Shown in pieces: positions 24,114-32,600 of a stretch of DNA of 62,558 nt. The stretch comes from Lentisphaerota bacterium (GTDB lineage: Bacteria > Verrucomicrobiota > Lentisphaeria > Victivallales > UBA1829). The translations under genes were made by a program, and so were the position numbers. The stretch lies in NCBI GenBank assembly GCA_015061915.1, contig SUVR01000013.1:1-62558 (forward strand), in the 5' to 3' direction. Within the stretch, counting starts at the first letter, position 1; each line of letters begins with the position of its first letter. The notes under the pieces were generated by a model. The model searched no databases, was not told where the DNA came from, and saw nothing but the letters and a program-made list of their open reading frames with translations.

Positions 24114-24277
24114 GCAGGGCAAGGACGGGGCGGCGGCGCACGGGAGGCGCTGAAAAAGCCGCCGCGGCTTTTTTCTCAGCGCCGGGTCCGTGCCGGCACC
24201 GGTAAAGCAGGCGGTAACGCCCGCTTTACCGGTGCGCCCCGCCTGCGGGGCAACCGCCGCCCCGTCCCCTGCCCTGC
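24114..24277. repeat. Nested inverted-repeat element with four-way-junction layout (element 2)
   Basis: Outer arms at 24114-24136 and 24254-24277 pair over about 22 bp with one bulge. Inside are three hairpins: a long one at 24138-24193 with A/T-tracts (GCGCTGA-AAAAGCCG against CGGCTTTTTT-TCAGCGC), one at 24197-24235 (CACCGGTAAAGC/GCTTTACCGGTG) and GCCCCGC/GCGGGGC at 24236-24251. The plan matches element 1 read on the other strand, though most bases differ. No gene is supported in the 349 bases between the LOG gene and asd. Confidence 0.83.
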
Positions 24278-24307
24278 GAAAAATCCGCACTTTTCCTGAA
24301 AAAGCAT

Positions 24308-24335
24308 TTGAAAAAATGTACTTCCGGTGTATCTT
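24308..24335 (+). promoter_or_regulatory. Promoter for asd
   Basis: TTGAAA (24308-24313), 16-base spacer, TATCTT (24330-24335); start at 24383. Confidence 0.6.
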
Positions 24336-24382
24336 ATATACTTGCATATTCTTTTTAACACTAACATAATGGAGTCTTGAAA

Positions 24383-25399
24383 ATGGCTAAATCCTACAGA
24401 GTAGCGATCGTCGGTGCCACTGGTGCAGTCGGTATCGAAATGCTCAAAACCCTTGAAAACCGCAAATTCCCCGTTTCCACGCTGAAGCTGCTGGCATCTG
24501 CAAAATCCGCCGGTAAAACATTCCAGTTCAACGGCAAAGATGTTGTGGTGGAAGAGCTGACAAAAGACTCCTTCAAGGATGTGGATATTGCTCTTTTCTC
24601 TGCGGGCGGCGATATTTCCCGTGAATACGCTCAGGCTTGCGTCGATTCCGGTGCGGTTATGATCGACAACTCCAGCGCGTTCCGTATGGATCCCAACGTC
24701 CCCCTCGTCGTTTCCGAAGTCAATCCGGAAGACGTTTTCACCCACAAGGGTATCATTGCCAACCCGAACTGCACCACTGCCATCATGTGCGTTGCGGTCT
24801 ATCCGCTCCACAAGGCAAAAGGTCTGAAGCGCATGATCGCCTCCACCTATCAGGCGGCATCCGGCGGCGGTCAGAAGGCGATGAACGAGCTCATTGAACA
24901 GACCCGCGATGTTCTGGACGGCAAGGAAGCCCAGGTCAAGGTCATGGCGCAGCAGATCGCCTTCAACCTGTTCCCCCACATCGACTCCTTCACAGAAAAC
25001 GGTTACACCAAGGAAGAGATGAAGATGGTGAATGAAACCCGCAAGATCATGCACCTGCCCGAAGCGCAGATCTCCTGCACTTGCGTGCGTATTCCCATTC
25101 TCCGCGCTCACTCCGAATCCCTGAACCTGGAATTTGAAAACGAAATCACGGTGGAAGAAGCGCAGGAAATCATCAAGAATGCTCCCGGCGTGCAGCTGCG
25201 TGACAACCCGGCGGAAAAGATCTATCCCATGCCGAAGGATGCCACCGGTATGTACGACGTCCTCGTCGGCAGAATCCGTCAGGACGTTTCCAGAACGGAC
25301 AAGCGCGGTCTCGACATCTTTGTCAGCGGCGACCAGCTGCTCAAGGGTGCGGCTCTGAACGCCGTCCAGATCGCGGAAGTCCTCATCAGCAGAGACTGA
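24383..25399 (+). CDS. asd: Aspartate-semialdehyde dehydrogenase
   Basis: Reduces aspartyl phosphate to aspartate semialdehyde with NADPH, the branch point to lysine, diaminopimelate, threonine and methionine. GATGAVG (11-17) binds the cofactor, the catalytic Cys is C130 in ANPNCTT, and the substrate-binding QAASGGGQKAMNEL and later RIPILRAHSESL are family-typical, the last holding the catalytic His. At 338 residues it is the usual length of the non-proteobacterial type. The ATG at 24383 has TGGAG upstream. It is monocistronic, between its own promoter and a terminator at 25422. Confidence 0.96.
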   Translation: MAKSYRVAIVGATGAVGIEMLKTLENRKFPVSTLKLLASAKSAGKTFQFNGKDVVVEELTKDSFKDVDIALFSAGGDISREYAQACVDSGAVMIDNSSAFRMDPNVPLVVSEVNPEDVFTHKGIIANPNCTTAIMCVAVYPLHKAKGLKRMIASTYQAASGGGQKAMNELIEQTRDVLDGKEAQVKVMAQQIAFNLFPHIDSFTENGYTKEEMKMVNETRKIMHLPEAQISCTCVRIPILRAHSESLNLEFENEITVEEAQEIIKNAPGVQLRDNPAEKIYPMPKDATGMYDVLVGRIRQDVSRTDKRGLDIFVSGDQLLKGAALNAVQIAEVLISRD

Positions 25400-25421
25400 T
25401 CTCTCCCCTGTTCTGATCCTC

Positions 25422-25454
25422 ACGGGAAAGGCTGAAAAGGCTTTCCCGTTTTTT
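25422..25454 (+). terminator. Intrinsic terminator of asd
   Basis: ACGGGAAAG and CTTTCCCGT form a 9-bp stem around a 10-base loop, followed by six T. Confidence 0.9.
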
Positions 25455-25456
25455 GT

Positions 25457-25484
25457 TTGACATTTTTCCGTTTGATGTTATATT
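25457..25484 (+). promoter_or_regulatory. Promoter for the GT2 gene
   Basis: TTGACA (25457-25462), 16-base spacer, TATATT (25479-25484). It begins right at the end of the asd terminator T-run. Confidence 0.75.
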
Positions 25485-25517
25485 AACTTCAACCCCGAAC
25501 AATGGAAAGTCATTCTT

Positions 25518-26459
25518 ATGGATAAAATTGCAGTCCTCATTCCCTGCTATAACGAAGCGGCAACGATCCGTCAGGTCGTTTCCGGATTCCGTGCGCAGCT
25601 GCCGGACGCAGTGATCTATGTGTACGACAACAACAGCACGGATGATACCGCCACCATCGCCGCCGAAGCCGGAGCGATCGTCCGTTATGAGTACAAACAG
25701 GGTAAAGGCAATGTGATCCGCCGTATGTTCCGGGAAATCGATGCCGAGTGCTACCTGATGGTGGATGGGGATGCCACCTATCCCGCTGATGCCGCTCCTG
25801 CCATGTGTCAATATATCTTTGACCGGCAGGCAGATATGGTGATCGGTGACCGGCTTTCCTCCACGTATTTTCAGGAGAACAAACGGCGTTTCCACAGCTT
25901 CGGAAACCGTCTGGTCCGCTACACGATCAACCGGCTGTTCCATACGAATATCCGGGACATCATGACGGGGTACCGGGCGTTCAGCTATCATTTTGTCAAG
26001 ACCTTCCCCGTGCTTTCCTGCGGGTTTGAACTGGAAACGGAAATGACGATCCATGCAGTCAGCCGGGATCTGAACATTGTCAATCACATTATCGACTACA
26101 AAGACCGTCCGCAGGGCAGCGAATCGAAATTGAACACCTGCCGGGACGGGATTCTCGTTTTTCTGATGATCCTGCGTCTGTGGAAAGATGCCAAGCCGCT
26201 GCAATTTTTCTCTGCCATCGCTGCGTTTCTGCTGTTGGTCAGTATCATACTTCTGGTACCGGTCTTTCTGGAGTATTTCCAGACCGGTTTGGTGCGCCGT
26301 TTTCCCACGCTCTTTGTGGGATGCTGCGGCGGACTGGCGGCATTTCAGGCGTTTTACAGCGGTCTTCAGCTCTCCACTTACAACAAAAAAGCCCGCTCCG
26401 ATTTTGAGTATCAACTCAAGCAGACCACGGAAGAACTGCGCCGTAAAAAGGGTGAATAA
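25518..26459 (+). CDS. Family 2 glycosyltransferase (DPM1-like) with C-terminal membrane helices
   Basis: Inverting GT-A enzyme that probably loads a sugar on a polyprenyl phosphate at the inner membrane face. The N-terminal domain shows the GT2 start IAVLIPCYNEAATI, the nucleotide-binding YDNNSTDDT near 37-45, the metal-binding VDGDATYP near 86 and MTGYRAFS near 153. Two membrane helices at about 228-250 and 262-285 and a charged cytoplasmic tail follow, as in undecaprenyl- or dolichyl-phosphate sugar transferases. The 313-residue length fits that subgroup. It has its own promoter and stands before a small three-gene cassette. Confidence 0.9.
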   Translation: MDKIAVLIPCYNEAATIRQVVSGFRAQLPDAVIYVYDNNSTDDTATIAAEAGAIVRYEYKQGKGNVIRRMFREIDAECYLMVDGDATYPADAAPAMCQYIFDRQADMVIGDRLSSTYFQENKRRFHSFGNRLVRYTINRLFHTNIRDIMTGYRAFSYHFVKTFPVLSCGFELETEMTIHAVSRDLNIVNHIIDYKDRPQGSESKLNTCRDGILVFLMILRLWKDAKPLQFFSAIAAFLLLVSIILLVPVFLEYFQTGLVRRFPTLFVGCCGGLAAFQAFYSGLQLSTYNKKARSDFEYQLKQTTEELRRKKGE

Positions 26460-26509
26460 GTCTGTTTTCTCTTTGACGCTCCTCTCCCTTCCAGCGAAAG
26501 GAGCAATTC

Positions 26510-26887
26510 ATGTTGAACGAAAAATTGATTTATCAGGCAGAAAAACTCTGTCTTTCCGGAGCGTACCTGCTCCGCCATAAAGATGCCGGTACCGCCTGCA
26601 ACGGGATCGGTCCGGATTGGTTTCCGGCGTGGTTGCGCGTGCTTGCCAATACCCTCTGCCCCGTCCTGATCCTTGCTGCTCAGATCCATGATATGCGTTA
26701 TCATCTGGGCGGTTCCAGTTACGAGAGACGGGCAGCAGATGCCGAATTCGTGGCAAACGCCTTCATTGCCGCAGAAGCAAAATACCGATATTTTCCGCCC
26801 GCAAAGTGGCTGACAGAATGGATCGCACTCAAAATGTTTCACCTTCTCCGGCTGGCAGGAAACACGGCATGGAGGGCAGACGTATGA
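26510..26887 (+). CDS. Small protein of unknown function, phage-like
   Basis: A 125-residue protein I cannot name with certainty. CNGIGPDWFPAWLR near 29-42 and an AAQIHDMRYHLGGSSYERRAADAEF segment near 55-80 resemble small proteins in phage genomes that have a phospholipase A2-like His-Asp pair. The HD pair could therefore be catalytic, but this is only a resemblance. It has a GAAAGGAG ribosome site and its last four bases overlap the next gene (ATGA). The three overlapping genes 26510-27458 appear to be one cassette. Confidence 0.6.
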   Translation: MLNEKLIYQAEKLCLSGAYLLRHKDAGTACNGIGPDWFPAWLRVLANTLCPVLILAAQIHDMRYHLGGSSYERRAADAEFVANAFIAAEAKYRYFPPAKWLTEWIALKMFHLLRLAGNTAWRADV

Positions 26888-27078
26888 CGATCCCCCTCCC
26901 TATCGTATGGGAAATCGTGCTGGTGGTCGTGGGGTTCATCCTCGGAACATTGTGGGGACACCATAACGCCATCGGAAAACGGATCACCTATTCCGAGTGC
27001 AGCGAAAAACGAAAGAGCTGTCCTTGTATCGGCGACATCGAAGGAATCAAAAAACAACTTGAAAGGATCGATTTATGA
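26884..27078 (+). CDS. Small single-pass membrane protein
   Basis: A 64-residue protein with one strong membrane helix near residues 7-25 (IVWEIVLVVVGFILGTLWG) and a short polar tail containing three Cys (C39, C46 and C48, the latter pair in SCPC). The size and helix fit a holin- or spanin-like phage protein or a small membrane anchor, but no motif proves it. It overlaps the preceding and following genes by four bases each, so all three are translated together. The start is fixed by the ATGA overlap; a longer open frame upstream has no ribosome site. Confidence 0.6.
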   Translation: MTIPLPIVWEIVLVVVGFILGTLWGHHNAIGKRITYSECSEKRKSCPCIGDIEGIKKQLERIDL

Positions 27079-27458
27079 AAGCAATTCTCACCAGTTGCAC
27101 GCTTTCTTTTCTGTTTCTCTGCGGCTGCAGCACCACCGGTCAGCTGGCAAAAAATATGAGCGCAAAAAATCTGATCGGGGAAGGATTTTTCTCCCTCTCC
27201 CGCATCAGTACCACCAACCCGGAAACCGGTCTGCCGGAGATCCGGACCCTCCTTGTTTCCGGGAAGTTACAGACAATCCTGAAGGATGCCAATCTGCTTT
27301 CCTATACCCGGAACCGGTCCGCATCTGTGTTCAATGCAGAAAGCATCACCGAACAGGAACAGCTGACTCTCTCCCTGCCGCCCGGTCAAAGAATGGCAGA
27401 CACCCTCGCTCAACTTTCCGCTTTGATGGCAGAAAAGAAGTCGATCAGCGGCGAATAA
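27075..27458 (+). CDS. Small lipoprotein of unknown function
   Basis: 127-residue lipoprotein with an N-terminal signal (MKAILTSCTLSFLFL) and a lipobox LCGC, acylated at C18. The mature part, about 110 residues, is predicted to be mixed alpha/beta without a family motif that I recognise. A membrane protein followed by an overlapping small lipoprotein resembles the i-spanin/o-spanin layout of phages, but o-spanins are usually shorter and Pro-rich, so this is weak. Its 3' end overlaps the convergent GH20 gene by 49 bases. Confidence 0.62.
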   Translation: MKAILTSCTLSFLFLCGCSTTGQLAKNMSAKNLIGEGFFSLSRISTTNPETGLPEIRTLLVSGKLQTILKDANLLSYTRNRSASVFNAESITEQEQLTLSLPPGQRMADTLAQLSALMAEKKSISGE

Positions 27459-28819
27459 AGGGTGCGCGAGAGCGTCTCCGCGGAAATGCCGCTCTGCCAG
27501 CGCAGGAAGGCAGAGCGTGCTTTTTTGCGGAGCGTTTCGGCATCCGCCCACTCACCCGCAAGAGCCTTTTCCACCAGAGCAAGATGCTCTTTTTCCAGAG
27601 CGACCGCCTCCAGCCAGTGCGTCATTTCTTCCGGAGCGTCGTTTTTCAGACTCAAAAAGATTGCTTCGGCTTCGTCCAGCTTCTTCCGGACATCAGCTCC
27701 GACCACCTTATCTTTCATCCGTTCTGCCAGCCATCCTTCGGGCGGTAAGTCGTGGCATTTGTACCGGTTCCAACAGAATCCGAGTTCATGGACAGCAGAA
27801 AACGGGAACTCTGTTGCCGCCAGTTCCGTACCTTTCAAAAATCGTTCGATCTTTTCCCGGTCGCCGCCGAGCAGACCGCTTCCGGTCAGCAGTTCGCTGA
27901 TCTCTTCCGTCTCCGTTTCTTCCGCCAGCGGACCGAGGGCAATGAGATGTTTCTGCAAGTCAAAATTCACACAGCGTATCGCCCAGCTGGTGGTGCAGTA
28001 CCCATCGCAGCCGCGCTTCACTGCATTCCGGGCAGTCCCGGCGACATTGACGTCATGACCGGCGGACGGCAGAAACACCCGGTCGCCCCAGCGGCGGGAC
28101 GCAGAACAGGGGATCACTTTCAATCCTGCCTCTTTCAGCAGGTCGATGTTCCCGTATCCATCCTCACCGAACCCGCGTGTGTAGTGCCAGTCCCAGAACC
28201 GGAACTTTTTCAGCAGGGGCAGATGGGGCTTGATCTCATCCGGATGCTGCACAACGATATCCATCCACATTTCCGGCTGGATACCGGACCGGATCAGGAC
28301 TTCCGTCAGGGCGGCATAATGCTCCATGGCAAGCCCAAGTTTTCCCATTTTTTCCGTTTTTGCGGCACAAACGGGACACTGGGCGAAGGAGTAGGCTTCA
28401 TCTCCGCCGAGGTGGAAAGACTTTATCTCACCGAACAGGTCCAGATATTCTTCGATCAGTTGAGAAAGCAGATTCCGGACGGCAGGCTTGCTGACACAAT
28501 AGCAGTCCTTCCATTCCGGCAGTTCCCGCAACGGCACAAAGTCTTCATTGCCGAGGACATATTCACCGTGACCAAGCGTTTGCAGCAGCGGGATCGGTTC
28601 CAGACCGAGACTCCGGCTGTACGCCAGAATTTCCGCAAATTCCTCTTTGCTCAAGGCTTCAGGATGGATGCAGGGAGCGATCGTTTCAAAACGGACTTTA
28701 TCTTCCAGTTCCCACAGGATCGCATTGTATCCCATGGCGGCAATGCTTGCGAGCTGACGGCGGATCTCCTCTTTCGTCAGCATCAGAAAATTGAAATCGA
28801 GATGAAAAATCCTCTGCAT
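27410..28819 (-). CDS. GH20-like beta-N-acetylhexosaminidase
   Basis: Glycosidase predicted to remove terminal N-acetylglucosamine or N-acetylgalactosamine by substrate-assisted catalysis. The TIM barrel starts at residue 1; the GH20 catalytic pair is D140-E141 in FHLGGDEAY, preceded by PLLQTLGHGEYVL near 77-88 and followed by a WMD (near 194) and FWDWHY segment. There is no signal peptide, so it is cytoplasmic and would act on imported disaccharides or muropeptide-type products. The 469-residue protein lacks the N-terminal GH20b domain, an atypical short form. It overlaps the stop of the thioesterase gene by one base (TAATG), so the two are coupled. Confidence 0.82.
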   Translation of the reverse strand: MQRIFHLDFNFLMLTKEEIRRQLASIAAMGYNAILWELEDKVRFETIAPCIHPEALSKEEFAEILAYSRSLGLEPIPLLQTLGHGEYVLGNEDFVPLRELPEWKDCYCVSKPAVRNLLSQLIEEYLDLFGEIKSFHLGGDEAYSFAQCPVCAAKTEKMGKLGLAMEHYAALTEVLIRSGIQPEMWMDIVVQHPDEIKPHLPLLKKFRFWDWHYTRGFGEDGYGNIDLLKEAGLKVIPCSASRRWGDRVFLPSAGHDVNVAGTARNAVKRGCDGYCTTSWAIRCVNFDLQKHLIALGPLAEETETEEISELLTGSGLLGGDREKIERFLKGTELAATEFPFSAVHELGFCWNRYKCHDLPPEGWLAERMKDKVVGADVRKKLDEAEAIFLSLKNDAPEEMTHWLEAVALEKEHLALVEKALAGEWADAETLRKKARSAFLRWQSGISAETLSRTLYSPLIDFFSAIKAES

Positions 28820-29559
28820 TATACAAAACTCCCCTGAGCCTGGAAGGAATTTTTCCCGCTTTCCCGGTCGATCCCTTCCACATAAAAATTGTTATCATCC
28901 AACACGCCGGAAACGATCAGGTCCTCTCCGAACATCATGGCACGGTTGAAGTTCAACTGAATTTCCTGCAGTTTCACGGGACGCCCCACCTGCCGTGCGA
29001 TCCAGTCCGTTGTGAATGCGGCATAGTACGCATTGTTCAGATGATCGTTCAGGTCGATGTGGCTGTTGCTGATGTTATGGACCACCGGATCCACGCAGGG
29101 CGCGGGGCTTTCCAGTTTCTCCAGATGGGGGAAGAAATCCGGCTTTTCCGCATTGGCATAGATGCCGTCGCCGAGGGCGGCGGCGGGCGCTTTCGGGCGC
29201 AGCGTGGGCAGTTGCAGACACATCCAATAGCTGGTGGCACAGGCAAAGCGTTCGCCGGTCTTTGCGTTATACAGGGCGAACTGACGCTTTGCAAAGATCC
29301 GTTCCGTGCCGTTGTGATAGGTCTCGACCCGCATCACATCGTCGTAGCGGGGGGATTTTTCGATCTGCAGTTTCAGGCGGGAAAGGACCCAGATCAGGTT
29401 ATTTTCCTTGATCGCACTCATACCGAACCCCATTTCTTCGGCGTTCCAGGCGGCGATGTGTTGGAGATAATCGAAAAAGATATGACTGCGCAAGGTTCCG
29501 TCAGGACCGCAAGAGCCCATGAGGATCGGCATTTCCAGCGTGTAGTTTGCTTCGGACAT
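28819..29559 (-). CDS. Acyl-ACP thioesterase (double hot-dog)
   Basis: Releases free fatty acid from acyl carrier protein in the cytoplasm. The 246-residue protein has two hot-dog halves. The first contains RSHIFFDYLQHIAAWNAEEMG near 24-44 and the second the catalytic-type NSHIDLNDHLNNAYYAAF near 164-181, where an Asp, Asn and His occupy the FatA/FatB-like positions. The start at 29559 is chosen because CCGGAGG lies just before it; a start five codons earlier has none. It is the first gene of a pair with the GH20 gene. A second thioesterase, not closely alike, lies at 39390-40094. Confidence 0.85.
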   Translation of the reverse strand: MSEANYTLEMPILMGSCGPDGTLRSHIFFDYLQHIAAWNAEEMGFGMSAIKENNLIWVLSRLKLQIEKSPRYDDVMRVETYHNGTERIFAKRQFALYNAKTGERFACATSYWMCLQLPTLRPKAPAAALGDGIYANAEKPDFFPHLEKLESPAPCVDPVVHNISNSHIDLNDHLNNAYYAAFTTDWIARQVGRPVKLQEIQLNFNRAMMFGEDLIVSGVLDDNNFYVEGIDRESGKNSFQAQGSFV

Positions 29560-29593
29560 TTTGACCTCCGGCATGGTTGTGTTTTGTTAAAAT

Positions 29594-29636
29594 AATATAT
29601 CACGCCTGTGGAAAAAATCAAATTCTGTGTTATATT
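29594..29636. promoter_or_regulatory. Overlapping divergent promoters, thioesterase and hrpA
   Basis: Minus strand: TTGATT (29616-29621), 16-base spacer, TATATT (29594-29599) for the thioesterase. Plus strand: TGGAAA (29609-29614), 16-base spacer, TATATT (29631-29636) for hrpA. The two -35 regions interlock, so only one polymerase can bind at a time. Confidence 0.6.
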
Positions 29637-29643
29637 ACCTCCT

Positions 29644-32600
29644 ATGAAAAAATCAGCTGTCCAAGATAAAAATTATGATAAGATCCGCATCCTCTGGCGG
29701 AAGATCCGCCTCAATCAGCGGGGACGGCTTTCTGCCCGTTACAAAGCATACCTTGCCGCTGCAGCCGATGATCCGGCAATGGCGGAAAAACTGGCTGTGC
29801 CGCTGCTGGAAGAACTGACCGCTGCGGAAAAATCGTCCCTGCACTACCACGCACAGAAACTGACCTGCACCTTCCCCGAAGATCTGCCAATCACGGAAAA
29901 GATCCCTGCTGTCCGGGCGGCATTGAAAGAAAATCAGGTGGTCATCGTCTGCGGGTCCACCGGCTCCGGCAAGACGACCCAGCTGCCGAAGGCGGCGCTT
30001 CTGGAAGGCTTCGGACGGGCGGGCAGGATCGGCTGTACCCAGCCGCGGCGTCTGGCGGCAACTGCTCTCGCCTCCCGTTTTGCGGCGGAAACCGGCGTGG
30101 CAAACGGCGGCGAAGTGGGATACAAAGTCCGGTTTGATGACCATACCACAGAAAACACCATAGTCAAGTTTATGACAGATGGTATCCTTCTGGCGGAAAC
30201 CCGCACCGATCCCCTGCTGCTGCAGTATGACTGCATTATTCTGGACGAAGTTCACGAACGCAGCCTCAATATCGATTTTCTCCTCGGCTATCTGAAACTG
30301 CTCCTCAAAAAACGCCGGGACCTGCGGATCATCATCTCCTCCGCCACACTGGAATCGGAACGGATCTCGGACTTTTTTCACGGAGCGCCCATTGTGGAAG
30401 TGGAAGGTAAACTTTTTCCCATCGAAGACATCTGGCAGGAAAGCGGAGAAGAGGATGACGACGACCTTTCCGAAGCCATCGCCCGCGCTGTGGAGACATT
30501 GACCGAATTTGACAAAAATGGCGATATCCTCGTGTTCCTCCCCGGCGAACGGGAGATCCGGGACGCCCTCGATATGCTGGATGGCAGAAACTATCCCCAC
30601 ACGGAAGTTATGCCCCTTTTCGGTCGGTTGAGTGCAGCAGAACAGAACCGGATCTTTCAGCGGTCCAGTCTGCGCCGGATCATTCTGGCGACAAACGTGT
30701 CGGAAACCTCCCTCACCATTCCCGGGATCCGGTTCGTGATCGATACCGGGCTGGTGCGCCTCAGCCGGTACAACCCCAAAAGCTCCATTCAGGAGCTGCG
30801 GGTGGAGTTCATCTCAAAGGCAAGCGCCAGACAGCGGCGCGGACGCTGCGGGCGTCTGCGGGATGGCGTTTGTGTTCATCTTTACAGCGAAGCAAAACTG
30901 GAAGAGGCAGACGACTACACCGCCCCGGAGATCCAGCGGTCCAGCCTTGCCGGAGTCATTCTTCAGATGGCTGCTCTCAAACTGCCGCCGATCGAAGTCT
31001 TCCCCTTCGTGGATCCGCCAAGCCCCGCTCTCATTAAGGAGGGCAGAATCACGCTGGACGATCTGGGTGCGACGGACGAACAGGGTAAACTGACAAAGAC
31101 CGGCTGGGCGATGTCCGAGCTGCCTGTCGGTCCCCGCATCGGAAAAATGATCCTTGCCGCTCAACAGCGTCATATACTGCCGGAAATCCTGGTGATCGCT
31201 GCGTTTCTCTCTATGCCCGATCCCCGGGAGCGCCCCTTTGAACACGCCAAAGAAGCAGATGCCGCACAACGCCAATTCGATGCAGAAGGCTCTGACTTCC
31301 TTTCTGCGATCATCCTCTGGCGGGAGATGGAAAAACAGCCCTCCACCTCCGCACTCCGCCGGTTCGCCAATAAGAATTATCTCAACTTCAAACGGCTGCG
31401 GGAATGGCGGAATCTGGTGGCGGATCTGGCGGAAATCATTGAATATAAAGAAGGTCTGCCGGACCGGGAAGTAGATTCCGATACGATCCATCAGGTGCTG
31501 ATGAGCGCTCTGCCCCGTCAGCTGGGTATGTTCGATCCGGAAAAGAAATGTTATCTCGACCGGAACGGCAGGAAGTTTCAGGTTTTCCCCGGCTCCGTGC
31601 TGGCGCGGGCAAAATCTGCCGCCCGCTGGATCCTCTCCTTCACCATTGTGGAAACCACCCGTCCCTACGCCCGATGCAACGCCGTGGTGGATGGTCTCTG
31701 GCTGGAAAAAGCGGCTCCGCGCCTCTGCACAAAGACCTACGATTCCATCCATTGGAATGCCGATACCGGGTTCGTTTCCGCCCGGGAAAAAGTCATGGCA
31801 GGTCAACTGCTGATCCATCCGGGGCGTCGCTGCCATTACGGAAGGATCAATCCGGAAAAATCCCGGGAAGTCTTTATCCGGGAAGCCCTTGCAAGCGGAG
31901 CGATCCACGCGCCGGAAATTCCGTGGTGCCGGACTTTTGAGCAGAATTACCGTTTTCTGCAAGCGCTGGAAGTCCGCAAACGGCGTCCCGATTCCCTGCT
32001 GGACCGGGACGGGATCTTCGCCCATTTCAACAAAGTCCTGCCGCCGGATGTGTGTTCGGTCGATACTCTGCGCCGGAACCGGAAAAGTTTTCTTCCGGAC
32101 CGTTCGGCGATGGTGTACGATCCGGAAGACCTGAAAAATGAGGCGGATTTCCCTTCGTATCTGGTCCAGTCCGGCGCGAAACTGCCCCTGCGTTATGTGT
32201 TCGATCCGGGCGAAAAGAACGATGGTATCACGATTCTGGCAGAGGAAAGCGAACTGCCCCTGATCAGTCAAAACGCCCTGACCTGGCTGGTGCCGGGGTA
32301 TCTGCCGTTCCTGTTGGAACCTATGCTCCGGTCACTCCCGAAAGTCACGAGAAAAGAACTGATGCCGATGGCGGAATGTGCGGAAAATTTTGTTACCGCT
32401 GTGAAAGAGGGGCATATCTTCACCGACCAGCCGCTGGTGGATGCGCTTTGTGATTATCTTGCTGAAAACTATGGCGTTGTGCTTGGTGCATCCGACTTTG
32501 CGAACTTTGAACCGATGGAGTTTCAGCGAATGAAGATCGCCGTGCTGGATGAGCAGAAAAAAGTCAAACAGATCCTTTACGAAGTGCCGGATACCGCAAA

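Noticed and set aside
26510-27458. Intact prophage
   Set aside because: Only three small genes look phage-like; there is no integrase, terminase, capsid or tail gene nearby.
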